DNA from: Maridesulfovibrio sp050916235
GTDB lineage: Bacteria; Desulfobacterota; Desulfovibrionia; Desulfovibrionales; Desulfovibrionaceae
Reading direction: 5' to 3'
NCBI RefSeq assembly: GCF_050916235.1
Contig: NZ_CP104854.1
Coordinates: 3,038,001 to 3,102,000, forward strand
DNA: 64,000 nucleotides
In this document: positions 16,183-25,143 of the stretch, piece by piece
How positions within the stretch are numbered: the first letter of the stretch is position 1
Layout of the letters: each line of letters opens with the position of its first letter
Made by a program: the position numbers and the translations under genes
The notes under the pieces: model-generated
Databases searched by the model: none
Told to the model about the DNA's origin: nothing
The model's input: the letters and a program-made list of their open reading frames with translations, nothing else

Positions 16183-18234
16183 CTAGCAGCAGAATGTGTT
16201 GTATACGATCCGATCCTTATATTCGGCTTTCTTTCCGTCGTTCCACTGTTTGACGGGGCGGTAGTAGCCCACAATGCGGGTGTAGACCTCGGATTCGGCT
16301 CCGCAGTCCGGGCACTCGTGGTGTTCGCCGTGTATGTATCCGTGCTCCTTGCATATGGAGAAGGTCGGCGTAATGGAAAGGTAAGGGATCTTGGTGTTGC
16401 GGAAGGCCTTGATGATGAAACTCTTCAGCGCATCAAGGTCGGCAATGGATTCACCAAGGAATGTGTGGAATACCGTTCCGCCGGTGTAAAGCGGCTGCAG
16501 TTTGTTCTGATGGGTCAGGGCCAGGATCACATCATCGGAAACGCCCACCGGCAGGGTGGTGGAGTTTGTGTAGTAAGGTGTCCCGTTACCGGAGGTTTTG
16601 ATGTCTGCGTAAAGAGATTTGTCTATCTTTGCCAGACGATAGCTGGTGCCTTCAGCCGGAGTCGCCTCAAGGTTGTAGAGGTTGCCGGTTTCCTCCTGAA
16701 ATACGGCTGTCAGATCACGCAGGTGGTTCAGGACCCGTGTCATGAGTCTGATGCCTGAGGGAGAGTCGATTCCCTTGCCCAGCAGGTTCAGGCAGGCCTC
16801 GTGGCCTCCCAGCAGTCCGATGGTGGAGAAATGGCCCTTATATCCGTTTTTGAGATAGCGGCGGGACCACGGGAACATGCCGTTGTCGAGGTTGGTCTGG
16901 ATCAGCTTGCGTTTGAATTCGAGAGAGTCCTTGGCCAGGATGGCGTACTCTTCGATTAGATCCAGAAAATCTTCCTCGCCCTGCGCCAGATAAGCCATCT
17001 TGGGCAGGTTCAGGGTAACAACGCCTATGGACCCGGTAAGGTCCCCGGCTCCGAACAGCCCGCCGACCTTGTTGCGCAGTTCGCGCAGGTCCATCTGCAG
17101 GCGGCAGCACATGGAACGGACATCTTCCGGGTTAAGGTCGGAACTGATGAAATTCTGGAAATACGGAACCCCGTATTTGGCGGTCAGTTCCAGCAGGCTT
17201 CTGCCGATGCGGGAATCCCAGGGGAAGTCCTCGGTTACGTTATACGTGGGGATGGGAAACGAGAAGATACGGTTGTGATAGTCTCCGTTGAGCATGACCT
17301 CAATGAAGGAGCGGTTGATCATTTCCATTTCTTCAGCGTATTCGCCGTAGGTGGAATCCTGAAGTTCTCCTCCGATGATGACCGCTTCGTTTGCAATGTG
17401 TTTCGGCGGTACAAGGTCAAAGGAAAGGTTGGTGAACGGACTCTGTCCGCCCCATCTGGAGGTTGTGTTCAGGTTGAAAACGAATTTCTGCATGGCCTGA
17501 CGCACTTCTTCGTAGGAAATTCCGTCATGGCGGATGAACGGTGCAAGGTAGGTATCAACGTTGTTGAAAGCCTGTGCTCCGGCCCATTCATTCTGGAGGG
17601 TTCCGAGGAAGTTGACCATCTGGCCGAGAACTGCGTCAAAATGCTTGGCCGGACCGGCACAGGAGCGTCCTTCAAGGTTGAAGCCTTCGAGCAGCAGGTC
17701 GCGAAGAGACCATCCGGCGCAATATCCGGCCAGGCCGTAGGAAAGATCGTGAACGTGGAAATAGCCGTGTTCGTGGGCCTGCCTGATTTCTTCAGGATAT
17801 TTTTCAAGTGCGTAGCGGGCCTGTATGGTTCCTGAAAGATGCAGCATGAGCCCCTGAAATGAATGGGTCATGTTGGCGTTTTCAGAAACGCGCCAGTCGC
17901 TCTTTTCAAGGTACTCGTCGATGGTTTCCCTGATGTCGAGATAGGCGTCTTTCTGGTTTCTGAGTCGGCGGCGGCTATCCCTGTAGAGTATGAATTTCTT
18001 GGCTACGCTGTGCAGGCGCGAATCCATCAGCACTTCTTCGACCATGTTCTGGACATGTTCCTGTTCGGGAATGTCGATACCTTCGAGCTTGCGCTCCACC
18101 TGTCTGGCCATTCTTCTGGACATCAGGGGGTCTTTGATTCCGCTGGCGTTGAGTGCTTTGAAAATGGCCTGTGCAATACGGTCAGTCGACCATGTTTCCA
18201 ACCGGCCGTCTCGCTTCATTATCTGCGTGGGCAT
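16183..18234 (-). CDS. nrdD: Anaerobic ribonucleoside-triphosphate reductase
   Basis: A 683-aa class III ribonucleotide reductase, making dNTPs without oxygen by a glycyl radical. An N-terminal ATP-cone (MKRDGRLETWSTDRIAQAI, residues 6-95) is followed by the catalytic barrel (MTHSFQGLML, HVHDLSYGLAGYCAGWSL, TTSRWGGQSPF). A C-terminal zinc site (HECPDCGAE) lies just before the glycyl radical loop TRIVGYYRPV. The protein ends in two cysteines (NTFCC). AAGGAG lies 6 bases before the ATG, inside the upstream activase gene, so the 53-base overlap with that gene appears real. Confidence 0.96.
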   Translation of the reverse strand: MPTQIMKRDGRLETWSTDRIAQAIFKALNASGIKDPLMSRRMARQVERKLEGIDIPEQEHVQNMVEEVLMDSRLHSVAKKFILYRDSRRRLRNQKDAYLDIRETIDEYLEKSDWRVSENANMTHSFQGLMLHLSGTIQARYALEKYPEEIRQAHEHGYFHVHDLSYGLAGYCAGWSLRDLLLEGFNLEGRSCAGPAKHFDAVLGQMVNFLGTLQNEWAGAQAFNNVDTYLAPFIRHDGISYEEVRQAMQKFVFNLNTTSRWGGQSPFTNLSFDLVPPKHIANEAVIIGGELQDSTYGEYAEEMEMINRSFIEVMLNGDYHNRIFSFPIPTYNVTEDFPWDSRIGRSLLELTAKYGVPYFQNFISSDLNPEDVRSMCCRLQMDLRELRNKVGGLFGAGDLTGSIGVVTLNLPKMAYLAQGEEDFLDLIEEYAILAKDSLEFKRKLIQTNLDNGMFPWSRRYLKNGYKGHFSTIGLLGGHEACLNLLGKGIDSPSGIRLMTRVLNHLRDLTAVFQEETGNLYNLEATPAEGTSYRLAKIDKSLYADIKTSGNGTPYYTNSTTLPVGVSDDVILALTHQNKLQPLYTGGTVFHTFLGESIADLDALKSFIIKAFRNTKIPYLSITPTFSICKEHGYIHGEHHECPDCGAESEVYTRIVGYYRPVKQWNDGKKAEYKDRIVYNTFCC

Positions 18235-18868
18235 GCTCTCTCCTTGGAGGAATGTAGTTCTGGATGGTCAATTCGAATCCATCCGGAAGGTAACCTTTGG
18301 CTGTTTCCACATCTTCGTCCGTAAGGATGGGTACCTTTGTCAGACGAAAATAGAAGGCTTGGGGGTTAGCCTCGGCGAGGGCGAAGACTCTCTCCAGATT
18401 CCTGCGCGCTGCTTCGGCGGTGACAGCCCGCCCGGTAAGGGCAGGGTACTTCTCATACGGTCCTTTTACATCAATAGCGAATACGTCCGCCAATTTCTGC
18501 CGGAGAATGTCTTCCAGTACGTCAGGAAGCATTCCGTTGCTGTCCATTTTTATGGGCAGGCCGGAAATGCGTCTGATTTCGTGAAGGATTTCCCCCAGTC
18601 CTGGTACTGCAGTAGGCTCGCCACCTGTAATTGTGACCCCGTCAAGCCAGCGTGCTCTATCCCTAAGGAAAGTTGTCATGTCTCTTCTGGACAGCAGTGG
18701 AAGGTTTTCCATGTTCCACGCCATGTCAAAATTGTGGCAGGTAGGGCAGCTGAGGTTGCAGCCGCCGAGAAAGAAAACGCAGCTTGTTCTGCCAGGCCAG
18801 TCGCACAGGCTTAAAGGCTCAATGCCGCGAAGATGTGTCCATCCGGAAGAGATATTGCTCATAGTCAT
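18182..18868 (-). CDS. nrdG: Anaerobic RNR activating radical-SAM protein (NrdG2 type)
   Basis: A 228-aa radical SAM protein that installs the glycyl radical on NrdD. The cluster motif CNLSCPTCHN lies in FFLGGCNLSCPTCHNFD near residues 36-45, followed by TITGGEPTAVPGL, KMDSNGMLPDVL and AIDVKGPYEKY. This matches the TIGR02495 subgroup rather than classical E. coli NrdG. Two ATGs (18868 and 18862) are possible and neither has a clear Shine-Dalgarno. The 3' end overlaps nrdD by 53 bases, so the two are one operon. Confidence 0.93.
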   Translation of the reverse strand: MTMSNISSGWTHLRGIEPLSLCDWPGRTSCVFFLGGCNLSCPTCHNFDMAWNMENLPLLSRRDMTTFLRDRARWLDGVTITGGEPTAVPGLGEILHEIRRISGLPIKMDSNGMLPDVLEDILRQKLADVFAIDVKGPYEKYPALTGRAVTAEAARRNLERVFALAEANPQAFYFRLTKVPILTDEDVETAKGYLPDGFELTIQNYIPPRREHAHADNEARRPVGNMVD

Positions 18869-19395
18869 ATATGTGTTTTTGTTATGGTCTTGTCGAATTA
18901 TGAAAAGGGGAGAAGTCCCTTTTGTTTTTGGTGCGGCCCGCCAATAATCAGGGCCGTTGTGGCTACGGAGAAAACACTAACTCAGCCCTGGAGTTTTGTA
19001 CAGGGGGGTATTTGAAAATTTGTCGTTACATGCCCAAAATTAGTGTTTATCTTAAATTATGGACAAATATTTAGAATATTAAAAAGTTTTCCACAGGTTC
19101 ATAACCTTAAAAAGCGTCGAAAAAACAGGATTTTTTCTAAACAAAGTTTAGAAAAAAAAGCTGTATTCGGAATCGCAGGGAGGTTTTAGACAAGGGAAAA
19201 GTTATGTGAGGAAGGGCGCAGATTTGCGCAAAAAGATTCATTTCGGTAACATGCCGGATACGGGTTTGAAAAGCTTTTTCTGCACGAGTTGAAGCTGGTC
19301 TGAACCGCTCTCTTGTCTGAAACAGTGAGCTGGAGTATCTGTGGTCAGCATGGCAGATTTATAAATCAGAATGAGAATCGTATTTGCGGGGTGTT
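18869..19395. other. Long control region upstream of nrdG
   Basis: No gene is supported in these 527 AT-rich bases. Visible structure: a hairpin AAAAGGG-GAGAAG-TCCCTTTT followed by GTTTTTGG near 18901; a widely spaced inverted pair AAACACTAA (about 18973) and TTAGTGTTT (about 19042); and a perfect 12-bp AT-rich hairpin TTTTTTCTAAAC-AAA-GTTTAGAAAAAA at 19131-19157. The ACACTA half-sites are reminiscent of NrdR boxes but spacing and sequence do not fit well. The region probably holds the promoters of nrdGD and of the gene at 19396. Confidence 0.35.
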
Positions 19396-19929
19396 ATGAA
19401 GAAAATATTATTGGCAGTCCTTGTCGGTATTCTTTGTCTTGGGGCTACTGCGGCTTTTGCCCGGAGTATGGAAGAGGAGCGGGCCATGTGTCTGACCCGT
19501 CAGGCCCTTGCCCGGGCCCAATGCAAGGATCCTGCCGACTACAGCTATGTAGGTGTGCAGCAGGGAGATGTGTATGTTTACAACGGGTTCTACGGAGCCA
19601 AGTATACGGATTTCTTCTGCAAGCTTACCCCCGGCGAAATAATGATAATTTCCCGGAACAAGAAATTCAGGCGCAGCGTCAAATATTACTTAGATGAAAA
19701 CGAATGCGGCATAATCGATTATTTCCCGGCTTCCTGTAATGACCGGCATGAGATCAGGTGCTGCTTCCCTAAGTCAGAGAAGGAAATCAAGGCTGACCGT
19801 GAGGCGGAATTCTGGCAGCGGACCATTCCAGATCTGCTTAAAGAGGATCAGGAGGAGGCATTGAAGGAGCTTCAGAACAGGACTTCTAAATCTTCCGAAG
19901 CCAAGCCAGAAGGGCAATCAGGGGAGTAA
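19396..19929 (+). CDS. Secreted cysteine-rich protein, unknown function
   Basis: A 177-aa product with a clear Sec signal peptide (MKKILLAVLVGILCLGATAAFA, cleavage after about residue 22). The mature part has seven cysteines, including ESCND-like and RCCFP segments, and ends in a charged, glutamate-rich tail. I do not recognise the family. Disulfide bonding in the periplasm is plausible. ATG 19396 is preceded by GCGGGG; an in-frame TTG lies at 19384. Its last 44 bases overlap the 3' end of the converging zinc-ribbon gene. Confidence 0.7.
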   Translation: MKKILLAVLVGILCLGATAAFARSMEEERAMCLTRQALARAQCKDPADYSYVGVQQGDVYVYNGFYGAKYTDFFCKLTPGEIMIISRNKKFRRSVKYYLDENECGIIDYFPASCNDRHEIRCCFPKSEKEIKADREAEFWQRTIPDLLKEDQEEALKELQNRTSKSSEAKPEGQSGE

Positions 19930-20188
19930 GGGCGTAAAGCGGCCAGTAGACCCGGTGGTAGGTGAAGAAGATAACTGCGCCAAGCAGGAAAAGGGCATAA
20001 ATCCAGGCTTCTCCGTGCTTGGAGAACATGTTGTTTTTTTCGAACGAAATGTGAAACATGTCGGAGCTTCCGCCTGACCCGGAGTAGCCGTTCATTTTTT
20101 TTCTGCCCGACTGGAGTTTATGTCCGCAGGATTCACATATTTTAGCGGCGTCGTTGTTCTTGTTGCCACATTTGTTGCAGGTGATCAT
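19886..20188 (-). CDS. Zinc-ribbon membrane protein
   Basis: A 100-aa protein with an N-terminal zinc ribbon (CNKCGNKNN then CESCGHK, C4 and C7, C18 and C21), a Ser/Gly-rich linker and two transmembrane helices (AWIYALFLLGAVIFFTY and LYALTPLIALLAWL). It ends with a basic residue pair. The topology suggests a cytoplasmic zinc finger tethered to the membrane; the function is unknown. It overlaps the converging secreted-protein gene by 44 bases. Confidence 0.72.
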   Translation of the reverse strand: MITCNKCGNKNNDAAKICESCGHKLQSGRKKMNGYSGSGGSSDMFHISFEKNNMFSKHGEAWIYALFLLGAVIFFTYHRVYWPLYALTPLIALLAWLRKI

Positions 20189-20436
20189 GATTGTTGGGTC
20201 CGTAGCGTTTGTATTGGCTTATCTCGGCATGGCCGCAGGCGTGTATTCTCCGGCAAGTCATTAAAACATTATTTAAGATACTTGTAGCAAAAAAGATGCC
20301 CTATGCTAATGATAATACCTGCGGCATGGCAGCCATTGCCGCACTTTATCCTTTGTAAAAAAGCAAACTGCTTGACTAATATGGCAAAATTGAGACATTT
20401 TCATGCAAATAATCAGTTAGGCAGGATGGATATTTC

Positions 20437-22017
20437 ATGAGTGAAGCGTTGCAGGGAAATGCACAGGTTCCTGATAAAGACAAGCGCATTGAATTTTATC
20501 TGGAGATTCTGGGCAGGCTCAAGGAGCGCAGTACGTTGCGCGAAGTGCTTGAGCGTGAAGTTTTCCTTGAATTCATCAAGTACAACAATAGCCGCATTAA
20601 TGAATTTCCGCTGCTCGAAAAGCAGCAGAGCGGTATTATTGCTTTGCTCTGCCATCGTTCCATCGACCTGCCCGCCCATGAATTCATCAAGAAGACATTG
20701 AGTGAATTTATCCTTATGCTTGGGCGCTTCAGCAAGCTCAAGGATGGCAAGGATAAGGATGTTCTGGAAAATATCCGTTCCAGAATCATCAACGCCGAAA
20801 CGCTGCTCATAAAGACTGTGCAGGGAGTTGTTTACGCCTCCTGTCTTATCTCGGACAATTTCGAGGAAGTGACTCTGCGTCATTTTGGTGAACCTGCGCT
20901 CAAAAAATACAACGCACTGCTTGAACAATTCGAGCTGGATCGGGATTTCTGGCGATCCCTGATTGAGCAGTTTATTACCTCTGAGGTAGAATCTTCGCTT
21001 CAGACCATGGTAGCGGAGGAAAAGTATACCCTGACCCGGGACAAGAGCTACCTGATTCTAAGATTTCCTTTTGATGAAGTAACGGGCAAGCTTGCGTCGG
21101 AAATTCCTCCCATTGACAAGACCAGAATTCAGGCCACCTTCGAAAAGGTGGCTGAGGATGAGGACTCTGCAAACGTCCTGGCAATGACCTACAAGGCCCT
21201 GATTGACGGAGGGGCGTTCATCCGCAGTGAAGGGATGAGCAACGAGAATATTGAGCGTATCGCGCGGATTGTATGCATTGATCCGGCCACTGCCAAATTC
21301 CGCAGTGATTATGACAACGCGTTGAAGCAGTTGCGCGAGTCCGTCCATGAGGCCGATGTCACGGAGATGGAAGCTGAACTTGCGCGTAAGCTCCAGTTCG
21401 CCCAGGATCAAATCTGTGCATGCGCTATCGGTGCAAGCCTTACACTTGATATAGTGGTCCGTGATTTTCTGCTGGGCCTCAAGACTTACACCAACAGAGA
21501 TGAAAAGATTATATCCCTTTACCTGCGTCAGTTCGGTGTTGAGGCGCTGGATAAACTTTTCTTTTACCTGACAGAGGCCAGTTTTTCCGCGCTGCTTAAA
21601 AAGAAGATGAGCGGCGATGAGAGTAAATTGCAATTGAGGGTTCTGAAGCGCAGGCGTGCTGCTACTAAGAGTGTCACAGCCCTCAACGAGATCGGGATGA
21701 CCAGAATCAGGATGTCCCGGCTTTGGCTCAAGGATCCAGGTAATCCGAACTGGCTGATTTTTAAGCACAACACTCCGCAGGATCTGATCAAGGAAATACA
21801 GCTTCTGGCTCTTGAAAGACAATTGGCCAAAGCAATCCTCACGCTATTCGATAATGGTGATTTCAAGGTCGAATTTCTGGTGTTCATCAGTCTGCAGGCT
21901 GTAGCAAAAGCCACCAAGGATATTCGAGGCAAGCTCAATGAGCTGCTTATGCGTTTCGGTATCGGTGAGCAGACTGACGAGCAGCTTGCCAAGAAGTTGC
22001 AGGCGGGGAGCAGATAG
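20437..22017 (+). CDS. Large helical cytoplasmic protein, unknown function
   Basis: A 526-aa, strongly charged, Leu/Glu/Lys-rich protein with no signal peptide, membrane helix or recognisable catalytic motif. Composition suggests an almost all-alpha fold with several amphipathic repeats, for example LERQLAKAILTLF and IRGKLNELLMRFG. Basic stretches (VLKRRRAATKS) occur near the C-terminal third. It stands alone: upstream is a 248-base space with a possible promoter near 20373 (TTGACT), and downstream are a repeat and a terminator. No family was recognised and none is proposed. Confidence 0.75.
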   Translation: MSEALQGNAQVPDKDKRIEFYLEILGRLKERSTLREVLEREVFLEFIKYNNSRINEFPLLEKQQSGIIALLCHRSIDLPAHEFIKKTLSEFILMLGRFSKLKDGKDKDVLENIRSRIINAETLLIKTVQGVVYASCLISDNFEEVTLRHFGEPALKKYNALLEQFELDRDFWRSLIEQFITSEVESSLQTMVAEEKYTLTRDKSYLILRFPFDEVTGKLASEIPPIDKTRIQATFEKVAEDEDSANVLAMTYKALIDGGAFIRSEGMSNENIERIARIVCIDPATAKFRSDYDNALKQLRESVHEADVTEMEAELARKLQFAQDQICACAIGASLTLDIVVRDFLLGLKTYTNRDEKIISLYLRQFGVEALDKLFFYLTEASFSALLKKKMSGDESKLQLRVLKRRRAATKSVTALNEIGMTRIRMSRLWLKDPGNPNWLIFKHNTPQDLIKEIQLLALERQLAKAILTLFDNGDFKVEFLVFISLQAVAKATKDIRGKLNELLMRFGIGEQTDEQLAKKLQAGSR

Positions 22018-22026
22018 TTTTTCTGG

Positions 22027-22122
22027 ATGCCTCCCGGCGGGCTCTCCGAGGGCCAAAGAAACTTTTTTGAAAAAAAGTTTCTCTGGACTCTTCCAAAAAC
22101 TTTTTCAGCGGGGCTTCGCCTT
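22027..22122. repeat. Dispersed palindromic intergenic repeat, copy D
   Basis: GCCTCCCGGCGG-type left end, palindrome AAACTTTTTTGAAAAAAAGTTT, CTGGACTCTTCCAAAAACTTT and right end GGGGCTTCGCC. It is very close to the copies at 72-168 and 61645-61730. It starts about 10 bases after a gene end. Confidence 0.8.
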
Positions 22123-22278
22123 TAGCATGTGAGAGTATTTGCTTGATATGGTTAATTTTCTGTGGCGAATGCTGCAAAATGGGAAGCCAAGAAGGGCAAA
22201 AAGTCTTTAAACTGGCCGTGCAGATTATCTGAGTTCTTTTTATGGATTAAAAGAATAGAATTTTTGAATGTTATTAAT

Positions 22279-22322
22279 AGAGCCCCCCCAATATCCTTGA
22301 GGATATTGGGGGGCTCTTTGCT
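22279..22322. terminator. Strong hairpin terminator between converging genes
   Basis: AGAGCCCCCCCAATATCC pairs with GGATATTGGGGGGCTCT across a TTGA loop, with one bulged C, followed by CTTTGCTTTTA on the + side. It lies 14 bases beyond the purU stop and may serve both directions. Confidence 0.85.
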
Positions 22323-22335
22323 TTTACAGTGGCGT

Positions 22336-23205
22336 TTAGATGAACACGACAGTCTTGTTGCCGTCTACCAGCACCCGTTCGGTAAGGTGCCATTTTACGG
22401 CTCGGCTGAGTACCTGCCGTTCGATGTCGCGTCCGAGAATTTTGAGTTCGTCCACGTCATGGCGATGTGAAACACGAATTACGTCCTGCTCGATGATGGG
22501 GCCCTGATCCAGCTCTTCGGTCACGTAGTGTGCAGTGGCCCCGATGAGCTTGACCCCTCGTTCTCCGGCCCTGCGGTATGGGTCGGCGCCGACAAAGGCG
22601 GGCAGGAATGAATGGTGGATGTTGATGATGCGGTTCGGGTACGCATCGATCAGCTTGGGGGACAGAATCTGCATGTAACGGGCAAGGATCACCAGATCGG
22701 CATTACCGTCCAGCAGTTTGAGGATGCAGTCCTCTGTTTCCTCTTTCCTGCCCTTTTCGGCTGGAACATGGTGGAAGGGGACGCCGAAGGATTCAACAGC
22801 CTCGCGCAGGTCCGGGTGGTTGCTGATGACCATGGTGATAGTGGTGAAAAGCTCGTCGCGCTTGGCTCTCCAGAGCAGGTCCATGAGTGCATGGTCGAAC
22901 TTGGAAACCAGAATTGCAGTTTTTTTTCTGATCCAGGCCGGATTGACGTTCCAGTCCATGTCGAATTTCTTAGCGACCTTTTCTGTAAATTCATTTCTGA
23001 ATTCTTCAAGACTGCTCTCAATTCCGTTCAGGTGAAATTTCATTCTGAGGAAGAAACGCCCGCCGACAGGATCACTGGAATGCTGGTCGGAATGGATGAT
23101 GTTGGCGTTCTTTGAGAACAGAAATCCGGAAACCGCTGCGACGATTCCGGGTCTGTCCTTACAGGTTACGGTAAGGTATGCCGTTGATTCTCTAGATGAT
23201 GTCAT
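22336..23205 (-). CDS. purU: Formyltetrahydrofolate deformylase
   Basis: A 289-aa enzyme that hydrolyses 10-formyl-THF to formate and THF. The N-terminal ACT domain (YLTVTCKDRPGIVAAVSGFL, about 8-90) precedes the formyltransferase fold, with NIHHSFLPAFVGADPYRRA, GATAHYVTEELDQGPII and RYMQILSP visible. Formate release fits an organism rich in formate dehydrogenase machinery, though that link is inference. It is a single-gene unit, divergent from the TRIC-type gene. Confidence 0.95.
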   Translation of the reverse strand: MTSSRESTAYLTVTCKDRPGIVAAVSGFLFSKNANIIHSDQHSSDPVGGRFFLRMKFHLNGIESSLEEFRNEFTEKVAKKFDMDWNVNPAWIRKKTAILVSKFDHALMDLLWRAKRDELFTTITMVISNHPDLREAVESFGVPFHHVPAEKGRKEETEDCILKLLDGNADLVILARYMQILSPKLIDAYPNRIINIHHSFLPAFVGADPYRRAGERGVKLIGATAHYVTEELDQGPIIEQDVIRVSHRHDVDELKILGRDIERQVLSRAVKWHLTERVLVDGNKTVVFI

Positions 23206-23462
23206 AACGTTACTCTGTATATATAATGTTCTGTTTCGAAAAAAGGAAATCTTTTAGCAGGTAGGATGAATACAGGCAAGCTGACCCGTGTGGTGTCATA
23301 TTTTGGATGTATCAAAAAATATAGCAGAAAAGTTTTCATTTCATCATAATTTGACTTTACAATTACGCAATGTGAATTTAATTGGTCTCGTTTTTAAAAA
23401 TAATGAAAAGATGGTCCGGCTTCAAAAAAATTGTCCGGCCATTTTAAGGAGACCTGAAATCT

Positions 23463-24143
23463 ATGATGAATGGCGCGATTGTGCAAAACGCAATAAACGG
23501 TTTCATGTACTTCGGGGATATTGTTTTTGCGGTCAGCGGGGCGCTTGCAGCCGGCAGGCGGCGCATGGATATTGTCGGTTACGTGCTTGTCGGGACCATT
23601 ACCGGTCTCGGTGGCGGGTCGCTGCGCGATGTCCTGCTGGACCGACCGGTCTGGTGGACCCGGGAACCGCTTGAACTCTATCTGTGCATAGCAGCCACGT
23701 TGCTGACCTACTTCTGGCGATTCAACGTGACTGACCGCTACCGGGCAAGTGTCTGGTTTGATGCGCTGGGGCTGAGTGCCTTCGCCGTTACCGGGAGTAC
23801 CGTGGCACTGCAGATGCAGGTACCCTGGACTATTGCCGTGTTCATGGGGATGATGACAGCTACCGGTGGCGGGGTTATCCGCGACCTCCTCATAGGTGCG
23901 CGTCCCATGATCCTGTGCGGAGAAATATACGCTGTGGCGGCTCTTGTAGGAGCTTTTGTGAACGTGGGAATGCTTCAGCTTGGCGAACAACCCGAAGTCG
24001 CAATGGCCTCAGGGTTTGTTGCAACGCTCATGCTGCGCGGAGTTACGATAGTTCACGGAATTCGGCTGGGCCCTCCGGGTGAATTTGTGCGTATCGGGCG
24101 GGCTGAGCAAGGCCTGGACATTTCCGGCGGACCACGTTGCTGA
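23463..24143 (+). CDS. TRIC/YicG-type trimeric cation channel family protein
   Basis: A 226-aa integral membrane protein with about seven helices and the internal duplication typical of UPF0126. The glycine-rich motif appears twice: GTITGLGGGSLRDVLLDRPV and MMTATGGGVIRDLLIGARP. Prokaryotic relatives form trimeric K+/cation channels in the inner membrane. AAGGAG lies 11 bases before the first of two adjacent ATGs. An imperfect hairpin (ATGGTCCGG/CCGGCCAT, 23409-23446) sits in its leader. Confidence 0.88.
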   Translation: MMNGAIVQNAINGFMYFGDIVFAVSGALAAGRRRMDIVGYVLVGTITGLGGGSLRDVLLDRPVWWTREPLELYLCIAATLLTYFWRFNVTDRYRASVWFDALGLSAFAVTGSTVALQMQVPWTIAVFMGMMTATGGGVIRDLLIGARPMILCGEIYAVAALVGAFVNVGMLQLGEQPEVAMASGFVATLMLRGVTIVHGIRLGPPGEFVRIGRAEQGLDISGGPRC

Positions 24144-24362
24144 TTCCGATGCGTTGTGCGCTGTTGACGATCTGGTTTCGCCGTCGTCGGCCAAATTTCC
24201 TGCCTTCCTCTGGAATCCCGACTGGTTTTGGGGCTGAAGTTTTATCGGCAAAGCCGGTTTTTCAGAGTCTATCTAACAGCATCTCTTGAAAATAGGGCGT
24301 GAATTTCAGTCCCATTTGAAAAAACTTACTGCATGTTTTGATCTGACAGTATGGACGATTAG

Positions 24363-24395
24363 AAGACCGTGATGTTTAACATCGCGGTCTTTTTG
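24363..24395 (+). terminator. Terminator in the gap after the TRIC gene
   Basis: AAGACCGTGATG and CATCGCGGTCTT form a 12-bp stem with one wobble pair and a TTTAA loop, then TTTTTG. The rest of the gap from 24144 to 24536 shows no gene. Confidence 0.82.
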
Positions 24396-24536
24396 CGTTC
24401 AGTCCTTTGAATGTCCGGCGGCTTTATCGGGATTCTCTGTTCTGTACCGGTTTTTTTGTCTGATTTTGTTTCTTCCGGTTGCCCGTGTTGTGCGTTAGTC
24501 TTTCGGAAATCAGTAATAAACTACACGGAGAGTCAC

Positions 24537-25004
24537 ATGTTCAGAGATATTCAGAATACGAAGAAGATTTTATCGGAAGGGTCTGTGGAAGATATTTTGC
24601 GGGCCGGTGAGGAAGGCGTGCTGGCAACAGTCGGAGCGGACGGTTATCCTTACGCAGTTCCCCTCAATTATGTCTTTCATGACGGAGCGATCTATTTCCA
24701 TTGCGCTTTGACCGGCCACAAGCTTGAGAATATCGCCTTCAACCCAAAAGTTTCCTTTTGTGTTTATGTGGACACGGAGCTTCTGCCTTCACAATTCAGT
24801 ATCAGGTTCAGGAGTGTTGTGGTTTTCGGCCAAGCCGAAGAGGTTGCCGGGGAAGAGAAGAGGGAATCCCTTCTTGCGCTGGTACACCGTCTTTCTCCGG
24901 AACATGTCCCGGCCGGGGAAAAGTATATCAGGAACGATATTGACAAGACGCGTGTGTTCAAAATCAACATTGAGCACGCTACCGCAAAGGGGCGGCTGAA
25001 GTAG
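24537..25004 (+). CDS. PNPOx-like flavoprotein (NimA-type)
   Basis: A 155-aa split-barrel protein of the pyridoxamine-phosphate-oxidase-like group. The N-terminal half has GVLATVGADGYPYAVPLNYVF and FHCALTGHKLENI, the FMN-binding segment typical of NimA-like proteins, then SFCVYVD. Relatives bind FMN and some reduce nitroimidazoles; the substrate here is unknown. ATG 24537 has CGGAG 6 bases upstream. Although the frame is open from 24411, the extension lacks family similarity. A terminator follows. Confidence 0.85.
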   Translation: MFRDIQNTKKILSEGSVEDILRAGEEGVLATVGADGYPYAVPLNYVFHDGAIYFHCALTGHKLENIAFNPKVSFCVYVDTELLPSQFSIRFRSVVVFGQAEEVAGEEKRESLLALVHRLSPEHVPAGEKYIRNDIDKTRVFKINIEHATAKGRLK

Positions 25005-25030
25005 TCGCGCTTGCTGGAAGGTCTAAAACA

Positions 25031-25070
25031 TAAAACGGCAGGATGACGATATGTCATGCCTGCCGTTTTT
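25031..25070. terminator. Terminator between converging genes
   Basis: AAAACGGCAGG...ATGAC and GTCAT...GCCTGCCGTTTT form a long stem followed by a T-run. An isolated CCGCCGGAGGCAT repeat-end box lies just beyond, near 25109. Confidence 0.8.
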
Positions 25071-25143
25071 CTATGTGAAACTTAATCAAGTCTGCCGCGA
25101 AGCACAAGTTGTGCCGCCGGAGGCATGCCCGAAAATCAAGCGA

